A stretch of DNA of 64,000 nucleotides, taken from assembly GCF_017939705.1 (NCBI RefSeq), contig NZ_JAGKSQ010000003.1, positions 372,001 through 436,000 on the forward strand. Reading direction: 5' to 3'. The notes under the pieces were generated by a model. It did no database searches. It saw nothing but the letters and a program-made list of their open reading frames with translations, and was not told where the DNA came from. This DNA comes from Halalkalibacter suaedae. Its GTDB lineage: Bacteria > Bacillota > Bacilli > Bacillales > Bacillaceae_D. Positions 1 to 8,861 of this stretch are shown piece by piece (the first letter of the stretch is position 1; every line of letters begins with the position of its first letter). The position numbers and the translations under genes were made by a program.

Positions 1-704
1 TTCTTCTCGGTTAAAAGAATAACCGTTGATCCAAAGGAAAAATACCCTAATTCCTGCCCCTTTTTGATATCTTTACCTTTGTGAGTTAATTCAATTGTGT
101 TAATATTCATTGCACCAATTTTCACTACAGCTAATTGCTTGCCATCTGCTGCAATTTCAGTGATTACTCGATAATTCTTTGACAAAGGTCTCTGTCCATA
201 CACCAAGCCCATACGGTTTACAGGGTAAGAACGCTTTCCAAGTTCCCATTGATTAACAATCTGTCCATTAATCGGACTATGAATTCTATGATAATGACTA
301 GGACTTAAATAAACAATAAGGTACGATCCATTTTTGTAACGTTCTTTCTTTTCTGATGAACCAAGCATTTCTTTAATACAATAGTTTTGACCTTTCACGT
401 GAAAAGTCGTACCATCCATTAACTTACCTGACTGCGATATAATTCCATCGACCGGACTAACTATGCTGTTTGAGTCCTGATCAATTACGCGAGCATCAAG
501 CTTTAATTCACGGGTAAATAGCTCATGTAACGTTTTGTATTCATGTAATGACTTTGCCATTTCAGTTTGATCGATATTAAATACTTTTGCATATGAAGGA
601 ACCGTAAAAGCACTCAGCTTAGAGTTAGTAAACCCTTTCAGCAATTGCGAGGACAATCGGTGGTTCGTCAGTTGTACACATGATTGAAAAAACAATTTCT
701 TCAA
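1..704 (-). CDS. psd: Phosphatidylserine decarboxylase proenzyme (3' end beyond window)
   Basis: Converts phosphatidylserine to phosphatidylethanolamine at the membrane. The family self-cleaves at a Gly-Ser pair to form its pyruvoyl cofactor. The minus-strand translation shows the family blocks SPVDG, the HRIHSP stretch after YLSPSHY, and near the window edge ELGYF followed by FGSTV, which is the cleavage and pyruvoyl serine site. The start is TTG at 704, preceded by GAGGTG about 5 nt upstream. The gene runs off the left edge a few residues after the GST motif, so nearly all of it is present. It is divergent from pssA, which makes the substrate. In B. subtilis the two sit in one operon, so this arrangement differs. 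Confidence 0.93.
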   Translation of the reverse strand, partial: MKKLFFQSCVQLTNHRLSSQLLKGFTNSKLSAFTVPSYAKVFNIDQTEMAKSLHEYKTLHELFTRELKLDARVIDQDSNSIVSPVDGIISQSGKLMDGTTFHVKGQNYCIKEMLGSSEKKERYKNGSYLIVYLSPSHYHRIHSPINGQIVNQWELGKRSYPVNRMGLVYGQRPLSKNYRVITEIAADGKQLAVVKIGAMNINTIELTHKGKDIKKGQELGYFSFGSTVILLTEK

Positions 705-802
705 TAAATCACCTCAAAAGATAAGCTATGATAAGTATATATCCTACTATATCAACTATATGATATGATTAGACTTATTACAATAACAAGGAGTTGACGT
801 AC

Positions 803-1342
803 ATGTTCCTTCTACATCATATAGATCCAACAGTAAAGAAACTCAAAGCTCAAATTGCTAATACACTGACTCTTTTTAATTTAAGTTTAGGTGCTTTGGC
901 TATTATATTCATTATTCAAGATGAATTACGTCTAGCACTTGTTTTTATTACAGTGGCTGCACTATTAGACCGTTTGGACGGAGCAGCTGCAAGAAAATTT
1001 AATTGTACGTCAGAATTTGGTAAACAACTTGATTCCTTAAGCGATATTATTTCATTTGGTGTGGCACCTGCATTCTTAATTTATCAAGCGTCCTTATATG
1101 TTTTTGGTTATCCTGGAATACTGTTAACTATATTTTTCATTATATGTGGTGCAATTAGGCTTGCCCGGTTCAATGTGACGACTAATAACCAGTTCTTTGT
1201 GGGCCTTCCGATAACCGCTGCGGGCTGCGTCTTAACTTTTCAATTGTTCATGGTACCTTATTTTCATCCTGCGTACTTTATGTTCATCACCCTTATTCTT
1301 TCTGTCATGATGATCTCAAGTTTTAAACTTAGAAAAGTATAG
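803..1342 (+). CDS. pssA: CDP-diacylglycerol--serine O-phosphatidyltransferase
   Basis: Transfers phosphatidate from CDP-diacylglycerol to serine, giving phosphatidylserine for Psd. The CDP-alcohol phosphotransferase signature is visible: a DG..AR block followed by G...D...D, spanning RLDGAAAR to QLDSLSD at about residues 52-76. The rest is hydrophobic with several membrane segments, and the length (179 aa) is normal. I chose ATG 803 because AAGGAG at 788-793 lies 9 nt upstream, while the in-frame TTG at 794 abuts the Shine-Dalgarno sequence. It shares a 98-bp AT-rich divergent promoter region with psd, and a strong hairpin terminator follows. Confidence 0.93.
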   Translation: MFLLHHIDPTVKKLKAQIANTLTLFNLSLGALAIIFIIQDELRLALVFITVAALLDRLDGAAARKFNCTSEFGKQLDSLSDIISFGVAPAFLIYQASLYVFGYPGILLTIFFIICGAIRLARFNVTTNNQFFVGLPITAAGCVLTFQLFMVPYFHPAYFMFITLILSVMMISSFKLRKV

Positions 1343-1357
1343 TAGAATAAAATTACT

Positions 1358-1404
1358 AAAAACGTCACTTTTCGATAGAAATATCGAAAAAGTGACGTTT
1401 TTTT
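1358..1404 (+). terminator. Rho-independent terminator after pssA
   Basis: A long hairpin whose arms read AACGTCACTTTTTCGAT-like in both directions (one small mismatch), followed by a run of seven T. It lies directly 3' of pssA and separates it from hup. Confidence 0.85.
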
Positions 1405-1554
1405 AGCGAATAATGGTTAAAAATGATTTAATTTCCGCGGAAAGTCTTGACACGACTAGGCTTTCATGAGAAATTTTAAATGCAGCAATAATTTAATGCC
1501 TGTCGAATAGACAGATAATTTCTTAATCAAAGGAAATGAAAGGGAGTTTTTTTA

Positions 1555-1830
1555 ATGAACAAAACCGATCTAATCAATGCAGTTTCTGAGCAAGCTGAAC
1601 TTTCTAAGAAGGATGCTTCTAAAGCTGTAGATGCAGTATTTGAAAGTATTACAAACGCGTTAGTTGAAGGTGGCAAAGTTCAACTAGTTGGCTTTGGTAG
1701 TTTTGAAGTTCGTGAGCGTTCAGCACGTAAAGGACGTAACCCACAAACTGGTCAAGAAATTGAAATTCCAGCAACTAAAAACCCAGCTTTCAAGCCAGGT
1801 AAACAACTTAAAGATGCTGTAAACGAATAA
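1555..1830 (+). CDS. hup: HU family DNA-binding protein
   Basis: A small histone-like protein that binds and bends DNA as a dimer (HBsu in B. subtilis). At 91 aa it has the usual length. It begins [10 protein letters not shown], and the flexible DNA-binding arm is recognisable from GRNPQTG through EIEIPA, with the FKPGK block near the C-terminus. AAAGGGAG lies upstream of the ATG. The gene stands alone between two terminators. A TTGACA hexamer at 1447-1452 may be its -35, but I see no clear -10. The upstream 1405-1554 also contains a short CCGCGGAAAG match to the GC-rich repeats found elsewhere in the window. Confidence 0.96.
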   Translation: MNKTDLINAVSEQAELSKKDASKAVDAVFESITNALVEGGKVQLVGFGSFEVRERSARKGRNPQTGQEIEIPATKNPAFKPGKQLKDAVNE

Positions 1831-1837
1831 TAGAAGA

Positions 1838-1876
1838 AGAGACTGATGGGATAACCTATCAGTCTTTCTTTTTTTA
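1838..1876 (+). terminator. Rho-independent terminator after hup
   Basis: AGACTGAT pairs with ATCAGTCT around a 10-nt loop, followed by a T-rich tail. Confidence 0.85.
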
Positions 1877-1959
1877 ATTATTATAGTCATACAACAGCTT
1901 CTTCAATTATAAAAGTCCAATGCTTATTTAAAATCAAAATATGTAAAATTATGTTTTTT

Positions 1960-1985
1960 GATATTTTACCATCTTCTCAGGGTAT
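1960..1985 (+). promoter_or_regulatory. Possible sigma-B type promoter for the SDR gene
   Basis: GGGTAT at 1980-1985 matches the sigma-B -10 element. At the right distance (14 nt) the -35 position reads GATATT, a weak match to GTTTAA. It is proposed only because the downstream SDR belongs to the Gsp39-like general stress dehydrogenases, which are sigma-B controlled in B. subtilis. Confidence 0.3.
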
Positions 1986-2043
1986 GGATTATAAAGGCCA
2001 AGACTAGACATCCTAGATAGTGAAAAATAGAGGAGGTTTTTGT

Positions 2044-2922
2044 ATGAACTATAATGATATCCAATCTGTCCAAAAAAATGGACAACCAGCACAAGAACAA
2101 GCTAAACAACCAGGAATTGAAAGTGAAATGACTCCACTTCCAATTTACGATGACCCTAACTACAAAGGTAGCGGAAAACTTACCAATAAAGTTGTTCTGA
2201 TTACTGGAGGAGATAGCGGTATCGGGCGTGCTGCCTCAATTGCCTTAGCAAAAGAAGGAGCCAAATTAGCCATAATCTATTTGAATGAACATGATGATGC
2301 CAAGAAAACAAAAGAAGAAATTGAGAAGTATGGAGCAACTTGTTTGCTTATTGCAGGAGATGTCGGCGAAGAAGCATTTTGCACGGAGGCAGTAAAACAG
2401 ACCGTATCTGAATTTGGACAACTTGATGTATTAATTAATAATGCTGCTGAACAGCATTATCAAGAAAAAATTGAAGATATTTCTACAGAACAGCTAGAGC
2501 GTACATTTAAAACAAATATCTTTTCATGCTTTCATTTAATCAAGGCTGCTATGCCTCATTTAAAAAAAGGCAGCTCGATTATTAACACTGCATCAATTGT
2601 CGCTTATAAAGGCAATCCAGTATTAATGGATTATTCATCGACAAAAGGGGCTATGATCGCTTTGACACGCTCCCTTTCGGAAAATCTAGTATCTAAGGGG
2701 ATCCGAGTCAACGCAGTCGCTCCTGGGCCAATCTGGACACCATTAATTCCAGCTTCATTTCCACAGGAACAGGTAGCTAAATTTGGGACAGATTCACCAA
2801 TGGGTAGACCTGGTCAACCCGTTGAGCTTGCACCTAGCTATGTTTATTTAGCCTCTGATGATTCTTCTTATGTATCAGGTCAAGTTCTACATGTAAATGG
2901 TGGTTCAATTGTTAACGGTTAA
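2044..2922 (+). CDS. SDR family oxidoreductase, general stress protein 39-like
   Basis: A classical short-chain dehydrogenase with a roughly 45-residue N-terminal extension typical of the YdaD/YhdF/YhxC group. It has the nucleotide-binding motif TGGDSGIG, NNAA in place of the usual NNAG, and the active-site set Ser (in NTASIV) and YSSTK. The substrate cannot be read from sequence; relatives are annotated as glucose/ribitol or general stress dehydrogenases. ATG 2044 is preferred because AGGAGG sits at 2031-2036; an in-frame GTG at 2020 precedes that ribosome binding site. The gene is monocistronic, with a strong terminator after it. Confidence 0.9.
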   Translation: MNYNDIQSVQKNGQPAQEQAKQPGIESEMTPLPIYDDPNYKGSGKLTNKVVLITGGDSGIGRAASIALAKEGAKLAIIYLNEHDDAKKTKEEIEKYGATCLLIAGDVGEEAFCTEAVKQTVSEFGQLDVLINNAAEQHYQEKIEDISTEQLERTFKTNIFSCFHLIKAAMPHLKKGSSIINTASIVAYKGNPVLMDYSSTKGAMIALTRSLSENLVSKGIRVNAVAPGPIWTPLIPASFPQEQVAKFGTDSPMGRPGQPVELAPSYVYLASDDSSYVSGQVLHVNGGSIVNG

Positions 2923-2929
2923 GTCACCA

Positions 2930-2968
2930 AAAACAGTCGTTTATTTTTGTGAAACGACTGTTTTTTTT
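2930..2968 (+). terminator. Rho-independent terminator after the SDR gene
   Basis: AACAGTCGTTT pairs with AAACGACTGTT across a short loop, followed by eight T. Confidence 0.9.
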
Positions 2969-3079
2969 GTAGTTTTCAAAAAAAAACAGGTATAATAAAA
3001 AAAATGTCAAATTATAATGATACATGCTTAAATTAATACAAAATAAATTTCCTTTATAATCTTTAACTGAAGGCAGTGA

Positions 3080-4219
3080 ATGTACATGGAAGTCGCTAAT
3101 CAAAATAGCAAATCGAGCCTTAGTACGTTAATTAAACATTTGGAAGAACACGAAACGACATTATTAACTGAATGGGAAAATCAAATCATCGTTGATCCAG
3201 AAGACCCTTCTAAAGAGAAGGTTAGACAGAATGGCTATTTAATGTATCAATTAACAAAAAAGACGTTATTTAACGAAATTACAGAAAGCGAAATTGAAGA
3301 GCTTGCCAATAAGATAGCATTAGAACGTATTGAAGCAAATATTAATATCGGTGACTTTGTCTACAATGTAAATATTGGTCGAAGTGCAGTTATTGATTAT
3401 ATGTTGCGAGCAAATATTGATGCATCAAAGCTACGTGTCTATGTTAAAAAGGTAAATTCACAATTTGATGAGTTCTGCTACCACGCTGTTTCAATTTACA
3501 CTGACATAAAGAGCAAAGAACTGAACGAAAAGAATGGAATTATTAATCAAACCCACCGTGACAAATTAGTAGTCCTTGGTCAAATGTCCGCTAGTTTTGT
3601 TCATGAATTCCGCAATCCCTTAACCTCTATTATCGGTTTTAATAAGCTACTTAGACAAGAATACCCAGATATGAAATACTTAGACATCATTCAACTAGAG
3701 CTAGATCAATTAAAATTCCGGATCACTCAATTTTTACACACATCAAAAATTGATATGATCAATGTTAAGGAACCTTTCATCCTTTATGACTTATTAGATG
3801 ATATTTTGAACTTTTTATATCCTAGTATTGTTGATACTGATGTTAGTCTGAAACTAAATATCGATCAAACCATTGAAATAAAGGCGAATAAAGATGAGTT
3901 AAAACAGGTATTTTTAAACATATTGATGAACTCCATTGATGCAGTTCAACAAAGAGAAAAACCAAGAATAGTTATCGTTGAAGCCTCTAAATCTGAAAAT
4001 GGCCATATTGTTATCTCGATTGTGAATAATGGACCGATCATTCCCCAGGAAGTCCAGCAAACGATTTTTGAACCGTTTTTTACGACGAAGGAAGTTGGAA
4101 CTGGTATCGGACTTTATGTTTGTAACAATATCATAGAAAAACATAATGGACGCTTAACTTGTCAATCAACTCATGAGATGACGACATTCACGATCGAAAT
4201 ACCAATCAATCTGGATTAA
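3080..4219 (+). CDS. Soluble sensor histidine kinase, sporulation-kinase type
   Basis: An ATP-dependent autokinase that would phosphorylate a response regulator or Spo0F. Residues 1-155 are a helical N-terminal sensor region resembling the HisK_N domain of Bacillus kinases. The dimerisation box ASFVHEFRNPL carries the phospho-acceptor His near residue 175. The ATPase domain has the N box NILMNSIDA and the G2 motif GTGIGLYV. The G1 box reads NNGPI instead of DxGxG, a mild oddity. No membrane segment is visible, so it should be cytosolic and sense an internal signal. No response regulator gene is adjacent, as is usual for orphan phosphorelay kinases. Upstream 2969-3079 is AT-rich and holds its promoter. 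Confidence 0.85.
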   Translation: MYMEVANQNSKSSLSTLIKHLEEHETTLLTEWENQIIVDPEDPSKEKVRQNGYLMYQLTKKTLFNEITESEIEELANKIALERIEANINIGDFVYNVNIGRSAVIDYMLRANIDASKLRVYVKKVNSQFDEFCYHAVSIYTDIKSKELNEKNGIINQTHRDKLVVLGQMSASFVHEFRNPLTSIIGFNKLLRQEYPDMKYLDIIQLELDQLKFRITQFLHTSKIDMINVKEPFILYDLLDDILNFLYPSIVDTDVSLKLNIDQTIEIKANKDELKQVFLNILMNSIDAVQQREKPRIVIVEASKSENGHIVISIVNNGPIIPQEVQQTIFEPFFTTKEVGTGIGLYVCNNIIEKHNGRLTCQSTHEMTTFTIEIPINLD

Positions 4220-4224
4220 GCATA

Positions 4225-4352
4225 AAAGAGGCCGGGATACTAATGTCTGAACTGACTTAAAACCTGAACAAAGGCGGTGTAGGGACACCGCTCCTGAGAC
4301 AAATACTTTGTTCGGAATTGCAGTTAGTCGCTTTAGTTATGCCCAGCCTCTA
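4225..4352. repeat. Palindromic intergenic repeat (short form)
   Basis: A nested inverted repeat. The outer arms read GAGGCCGGGATA and TATGCCCAGCCTC, the middle arms CTGAACAAAG and CTTTGTTCGG, and the inner hairpin GCGGTGT/ACACCGC. The outer and middle arms recur around GC-rich cores at 14610-14845 and 62290-62335 (GTTCGGA, TCCCAGCCTC), so this looks like a short-core member of the same dispersed family. It lies between the convergent histidine kinase and sigK genes and may also serve as a terminator. Confidence 0.6.
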
Positions 4353-4362
4353 GCCTTAGTCA

Positions 4363-5070
4363 TTATGATTTTCCTTGGCTTTGTTTATAAAATTCATGAA
4401 ACAATTTCATTAGGGCTCGCTTCTCAATTCTTGAGACATAGCTTCTTGAAATACCGAGCTCCTTAGCAATCTCTCGTTGGGTCCTTTCCTCTTCAAGATT
4501 CAAACCGAACCTTCCTACAATAACCTCTTTTTCTCTTCCATCCAGAACATGGATGAATTTATAAATTTGGCTTTTCTCCATTTTCGTTTGAATCACGTCA
4601 ACGATATCGTCTCCTTCTTCTTGGAGGACATCGATGAGTGTGATTTCATTCCCTTCCTTATCCGTTCCAATCGGATCATGCAAAGAGACATCCTTTTTAA
4701 CCTTCTTCAATGCCCTGAGGTGCATCAGAATTTCATTTTCGATACATCTGGCTGCGTAGGTTGCTAATTTCGTTCCCTTGCCATCAGAGTAGCTCTCAAT
4801 CGCCTTGATTAATCCAATTGTTCCAATTGAAATTAAATCTTCGGTATCTTCTCTTGTATTTTCAAATTTCTTAACAATATGTGCGACGAGTCTTAAATTA
4901 TGTTCAATTAGTAAATTTCGGGCCTCCTCGTCTCCTTCCTGCATTAGTTTTAAGTATTTGCGTTCCTCGTCTTTTTTTAGTGGTTGTGGGAAGGCATTGT
5001 TTTTTACAAATGATACAAACACAATGACTTCTTTTACAAAGTAAGATATAGCAGCTAGTATTGTTGACAC
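4363..5070 (-). CDS. sigK: RNA polymerase sporulation sigma factor SigK (uninterrupted)
   Basis: The late mother-cell sigma factor that directs coat and maturation genes. Residues 1-20 form the hydrophobic pro-sequence removed by SpoIVFB in relatives. KNNAFPQPL, then region 2 ([38 protein letters not shown]) and the region 4 helix-turn-helix ([23 protein letters not shown]) follow. The 235-aa frame is continuous, with no skin-type prophage splitting it as in B. subtilis 168. It starts with GTG after GGGGGTGAT at 5075-5083. Confidence 0.96.
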   Translation of the reverse strand: MSTILAAISYFVKEVIVFVSFVKNNAFPQPLKKDEERKYLKLMQEGDEEARNLLIEHNLRLVAHIVKKFENTREDTEDLISIGTIGLIKAIESYSDGKGTKLATYAARCIENEILMHLRALKKVKKDVSLHDPIGTDKEGNEITLIDVLQEEGDDIVDVIQTKMEKSQIYKFIHVLDGREKEVIVGRFGLNLEEERTQREIAKELGISRSYVSRIEKRALMKLFHEFYKQSQGKS

Positions 5071-5213
5071 GAAATCACCCCCAATTTGTCGTTACTCATC
5101 CCTATGTCAAACTGGGCTTGCCCGTGTCTGTACACCTAGAAAAAATGATAAAAACTTAGCTATTCGAAGGATTACTGAGTTCCTTTATACCTTTTACAAT
5201 TATTGTAAAATAC

Positions 5214-5269
5214 AAAAAGATGGCGTGTCTCTAGAGGGTTTTTCAACCTTTCAAAGAAACACGCCATGC
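5214..5269 (-). terminator. Terminator after hemAT
   Basis: On the minus strand ATGGCGTGT pairs with ACACGCCAT around an internally structured loop, followed by CTTTTTG. It lies just past the hemAT stop. Confidence 0.65.
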
Positions 5270-5291
5270 TATTGGTGAATGGAGCGGTAAT

Positions 5292-6605
5292 TTATATTTT
5301 TGTTGACGATTGGTTTAATTCATCAGCTGCAACTGCAATTTGTGAAGAAGCCGAAGCAACTTCTTTTAACGTGCTAACAAAATTCAATAATTCCTCTTTT
5401 ACTTCTGTTGTTTGTTCTTTACTTAAGCCCATTGCTTGAGTAATATCCCCGAATAGTTTCGAAGTTTCATTGACCAGCTCTACACTTTCATTCATTTTGT
5501 TCTCAACTGCTTCAATTGAACTTGTTACACGATTCATCTGACCATTTGTTTTATCAATTAATGCTGAAATAGTCGAAACCGATTGTTTAGTCTGATCTGC
5601 AAGCTTACGAACTTCTTCTGAAACAACAGCAAAGCCTCGACCATGCTCTCCTGCTCTTGCTGCTTCAATTGCTGCATTTAAAGCTAACAGATTTGTTTGA
5701 TCCGCTACATCTGTAATTAATGAGATAATTGCGGTAATATCATTTGATGTCTGTCTTAATTCCTTCGACTCTTGCACAATTCCGGTAACACTCTTTTGAA
5801 TATCACCAATGATTCTTCTTTGTTCAGTCATCTGTCCTTTTCCATCCTCAGAAACGGTTTCAGCTTGAGTAGCATATTCTAAATTTTTTATCGATTTATC
5901 TTCAATCTTTCTCGCCTGAGCATTAAGGTCCTCCATTGAAGCACTCGTTTGTTCAGAGATTGCTGCTAACTCCTCAGTTGATTGTCTAATCACTTCAGTT
6001 AGTGCCTTTTTTTGATCATTAAACTCTTGACGTATTCGTTCGTTCTCCAACTCATACGCTTCTAATACTACTTGTTGTTCCCAGTTTAGTAGCTTACTTA
6101 TCACAGCCATTGCCCGAACCAATTCATCATTATTATTTAATTCTTTATTTAACATCGTTAAGAAGGATTGAGTCAGTAGCTGAAATGAGAGAATATACCA
6201 CTTGGTTGGTAATCCAATTGATACGTGAACATGTGCAATTCGAATTCTTTTTTTCATATATTCTTCGGTAATTTCACCGTCGAACATTTCGCTTATATGT
6301 CTTGTGAGTGTTTTCTTTAAACGGTCTGTTGTACTGTGCTCATTAATAATTTGATTGAGACCTGGTTGACTTAGAAGTACTCGGTAAAAATCCTCAATTA
6401 TCTGTTCGATATTTTCCAACACGATCGGTTTTAAGGATTGTGCAAAAGCAAGGTCTTCTTCATTTAATCCAATCATAAGAGATTGTTCATAGTGTTCTGA
6501 ACGATCGCTTAATGAGAGAGTTCCTTTATGTTGATCACTCTGTTGAATACGAGCTTCTGGTTGTTTCGTAAATGTACGTTTAATCTTTGAAAATGGACAC
6601 GCCAT
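5292..6605 (-). CDS. hemAT: Globin-coupled methyl-accepting protein, heme aerotaxis transducer
   Basis: A soluble oxygen sensor that feeds CheA. Residues about 35-190 form the sensor globin. The block [13 protein letters not shown] contains the expected proximal heme His near residue 127. The C-terminal half is a coiled-coil MCP signalling domain with the hairpin tip [24 protein letters not shown]. There are no membrane segments, as in B. subtilis HemAT. Two ATG codons are adjacent (6608 and 6605); the second is better spaced from AGGGGG. It is transcribed alone and lies next to a gene encoding an MHYT sensor, another proposed gas or copper-linked sensor domain. Confidence 0.93.
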   Translation of the reverse strand: MACPFSKIKRTFTKQPEARIQQSDQHKGTLSLSDRSEHYEQSLMIGLNEEDLAFAQSLKPIVLENIEQIIEDFYRVLLSQPGLNQIINEHSTTDRLKKTLTRHISEMFDGEITEEYMKKRIRIAHVHVSIGLPTKWYILSFQLLTQSFLTMLNKELNNNDELVRAMAVISKLLNWEQQVVLEAYELENERIRQEFNDQKKALTEVIRQSTEELAAISEQTSASMEDLNAQARKIEDKSIKNLEYATQAETVSEDGKGQMTEQRRIIGDIQKSVTGIVQESKELRQTSNDITAIISLITDVADQTNLLALNAAIEAARAGEHGRGFAVVSEEVRKLADQTKQSVSTISALIDKTNGQMNRVTSSIEAVENKMNESVELVNETSKLFGDITQAMGLSKEQTTEVKEELLNFVSTLKEVASASSQIAVAADELNQSSTKI

Positions 6606-6726
6606 CATTAATCCCCCTAAACGAGAAAAAAGTCGTTTTTTGTCAAATGCACTGCTTTTTCCTTATTATCACATAAAAATATTAATTAACAAGTACTTTT
6701 TAACATTACCAAAAAAAAGCAGTAAG

Positions 6727-8024
6727 CTAGTTCTGCTTACTGCTACCAAAACGTTCCGTTAGTTGTTCTAATGACAATGGCTTTGAATAAAAATACCCTT
6801 GGCCATAGTCACAACCGATACTTGTTAGGAATTGATCTTGTTCTAGTATTTCAATTCCTTCAGCCACTATCTCTAGACCAATCTTTTTTGATATGAGAAC
6901 AATTAACTCTGTAATTCCATTATCCTTCTCGTCTCCAGGGATACCCTCTATAAAAGCTTTGTCGATTTTCAACGTATCAATTGGTAGATTTTTAAGATAT
7001 GTTAGGGAGGATAAGCCTGTACCAAAATCATCTAACGCAATTGTTAACCCTATTCCCCTCAAGTCGTCTAACATTTCAATCGCCCGATTAACATTCTCCA
7101 TGATAGCTGTCTCTGTCACTTCTAATTCAATATTAATCGATTTGGGGTTAACTTCCGTCTGCTCTAAAATATCTTTAATCATCTCATTCCCATTTTGCAA
7201 TTGAAAGAAAGTTGCAGACAAATTGACCGCAAGCTTTTGTATTGGAAAATGTTCTTGATTCCACCTTTTCACCTGCTGACATGCTCTAAAAAAGATTGAT
7301 TTTGTTAAGTCTTGAATAAGTCCATATTTCTCAGCAATCGGAATGAATTCTGCCGGTGAAACCATTCCTAATTGTTTGTTCTCCCACCTCAGTAACACTT
7401 CAGCACTATCTATCTTTCTCGTTTTCAAATTAATCTTCGGTTGATAATAGAGACTAAATCCAGTGAATTCAACGATATCCTTTTTAAGTTCATGAAGAAT
7501 TTCCTGTTCTCGTTCATCTGAATGCTTTGCTTCATCGTAGACTACCCAATCACTTCCATTTTTCTTAGCCGCTCTTAAAGCATGTTCCAATGCCTTAGTA
7601 ATTTTCGACGGATACATCATTTCAACGCGTTCATGCTGATATACACTTAATGAGATAGATAGAACGATTGGGTTTCCTAGCACATTGAATGGTTCAGCAA
7701 ACCATTCGAATAACTGTGTACAGGTTGCTTCAATTTCTCTATTATCTTTATTTATAATTAGAAGAAACTTTGCCCCGTCATAACGCACGATTGTATGAGT
7801 TTCTGAGCAATGCTCTCTTAGACGTTCTGAAACTTGAACTAAAAGTTCATCACCCTTCTCAAAACCAAATGATTCGTTAATCCACTTATACCTCTCAATA
7901 TCTAAAAGGATAAAAAAGGTTGAGCCCTCAGGTTGATTATTCCTTTTCCTGTAGGCATTGACTCGCTCCTCAAACCATCTCTGATTATAAAACCCAGTCA
8001 ATCCATCTCTGTACAGTAACCGTT
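6727..8024 (-). pseudogene. GGDEF-EAL part of a frameshifted MHYT-GGDEF-EAL protein
   Basis: The longest open frame here covers 6727-8001, beginning at an in-frame TTG inside the GGDEF domain. Continuing upstream in the same frame gives NRLLYRDGLTGFYN, the conserved GGDEF-domain entry, which joins the MHYT frame at about 8020 if one base is restored. The GGDEF signature is degenerate (RYDGAKF), so cyclase activity is unlikely. The EAL domain keeps EVLLR, NLSA, LEVTE, DDFGTG, LKIDK, VAEGIE and GQGYFYSKP, so it could hydrolyse cyclic di-GMP if expressed. No Shine-Dalgarno sequence precedes the internal TTG, so independent translation is doubtful. Confidence 0.8.
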
Positions 8025-8765
8025 AAAGAAGCGACGTTCTGATTGCAAATAGACAATGAGAACAATAATTGCTGCTCCTACAATCACTCCACTAATCGTA
8101 CCAAGAAATTCTCTAGAACGTACTGGACTACTACCAAGCAAATCTTGATTTGCAATTGGCAGACAGAATTCAGAGGCAACCATTCCCGTATAATGCATGC
8201 CTGATATCGCCAATCCCATCACAATTGCAACAGGAACTGTAACCCAACCAGTATTTATTTTCTGTAGTACACGAAAAAGATATAGGGCTACAAACGAAAC
8301 AGCGACTGCTATCACAATGGAAAGCAGGAGTGGCATGTCCCTATACGAAAGAATACCTGGGAATTGTATAGCTGACATACCGATATAATGCATGGAGGTG
8401 ATCCCTCCTCCCATCACTAAGCCAGCAATCAATAAAAGCAACGGTTTTGGTTTAAAGCGATACAGCGTAAAAAAGGCAATAAATGCCGAAAAAATAGCAG
8501 GGACAATCGATAGAAATGTTAAACCCCAGTGATACGTTATTTCTATTGGAATACTGAATGACGCCATTCCAATAAAATGCATTGCCCATATCGATAACCC
8601 CATCGTACATGAAGCAATAAGTAAAATTGACCATTTAAACTCATTATTTCGTGCTAACCTTTGATTCATTTCTAAAGATGCGTATGAACCTGCACAGGCA
8701 ACAATTATTGAAGCGATCACTAAGAGTGGATCATAGTATTTTGTTAAAAGAATAAGCTCTTGCAA
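7998..8765 (-). pseudogene. MHYT sensor part of a frameshifted MHYT-GGDEF-EAL protein
   Basis: A seven-helix integral membrane sensor with three repeats of the family motif: MHFIGM, MHYIGM and MHYTGM. The frame ends at a TGA after SERRFFNGYCTEMD. In B. subtilis YkoW-like relatives it continues directly into GGDEF, and here the continuation exists in the next frame. The break is a missing base near 8018-8024 (AACGG where AACCGG would restore Asn-Arg-Leu). The start is TTG 8765 with AGAAGGGAAG upstream. The truncated product would keep the membrane sensor but lack output domains. Confidence 0.8.
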
Positions 8766-8823
8766 TGTCTAGCAACTTCCCTTCTAAGTAGTAGTATCTA
8801 AGTTAGCTAAGTTAGCTTTTGAA

Positions 8824-8861
8824 CAAAAAAAAAGAGAAGCTCACTGTTCAGTATGCTTCCC
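8824..8861 (-). terminator. Terminator of the M20 peptidase gene
   Basis: On the minus strand GGGAAGC pairs with GCTTCTC (one wobble), with ACTG-AA-CAGT stacked inside, followed by nine T. The hairpin overlaps the last codons of the gene. Confidence 0.75.
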
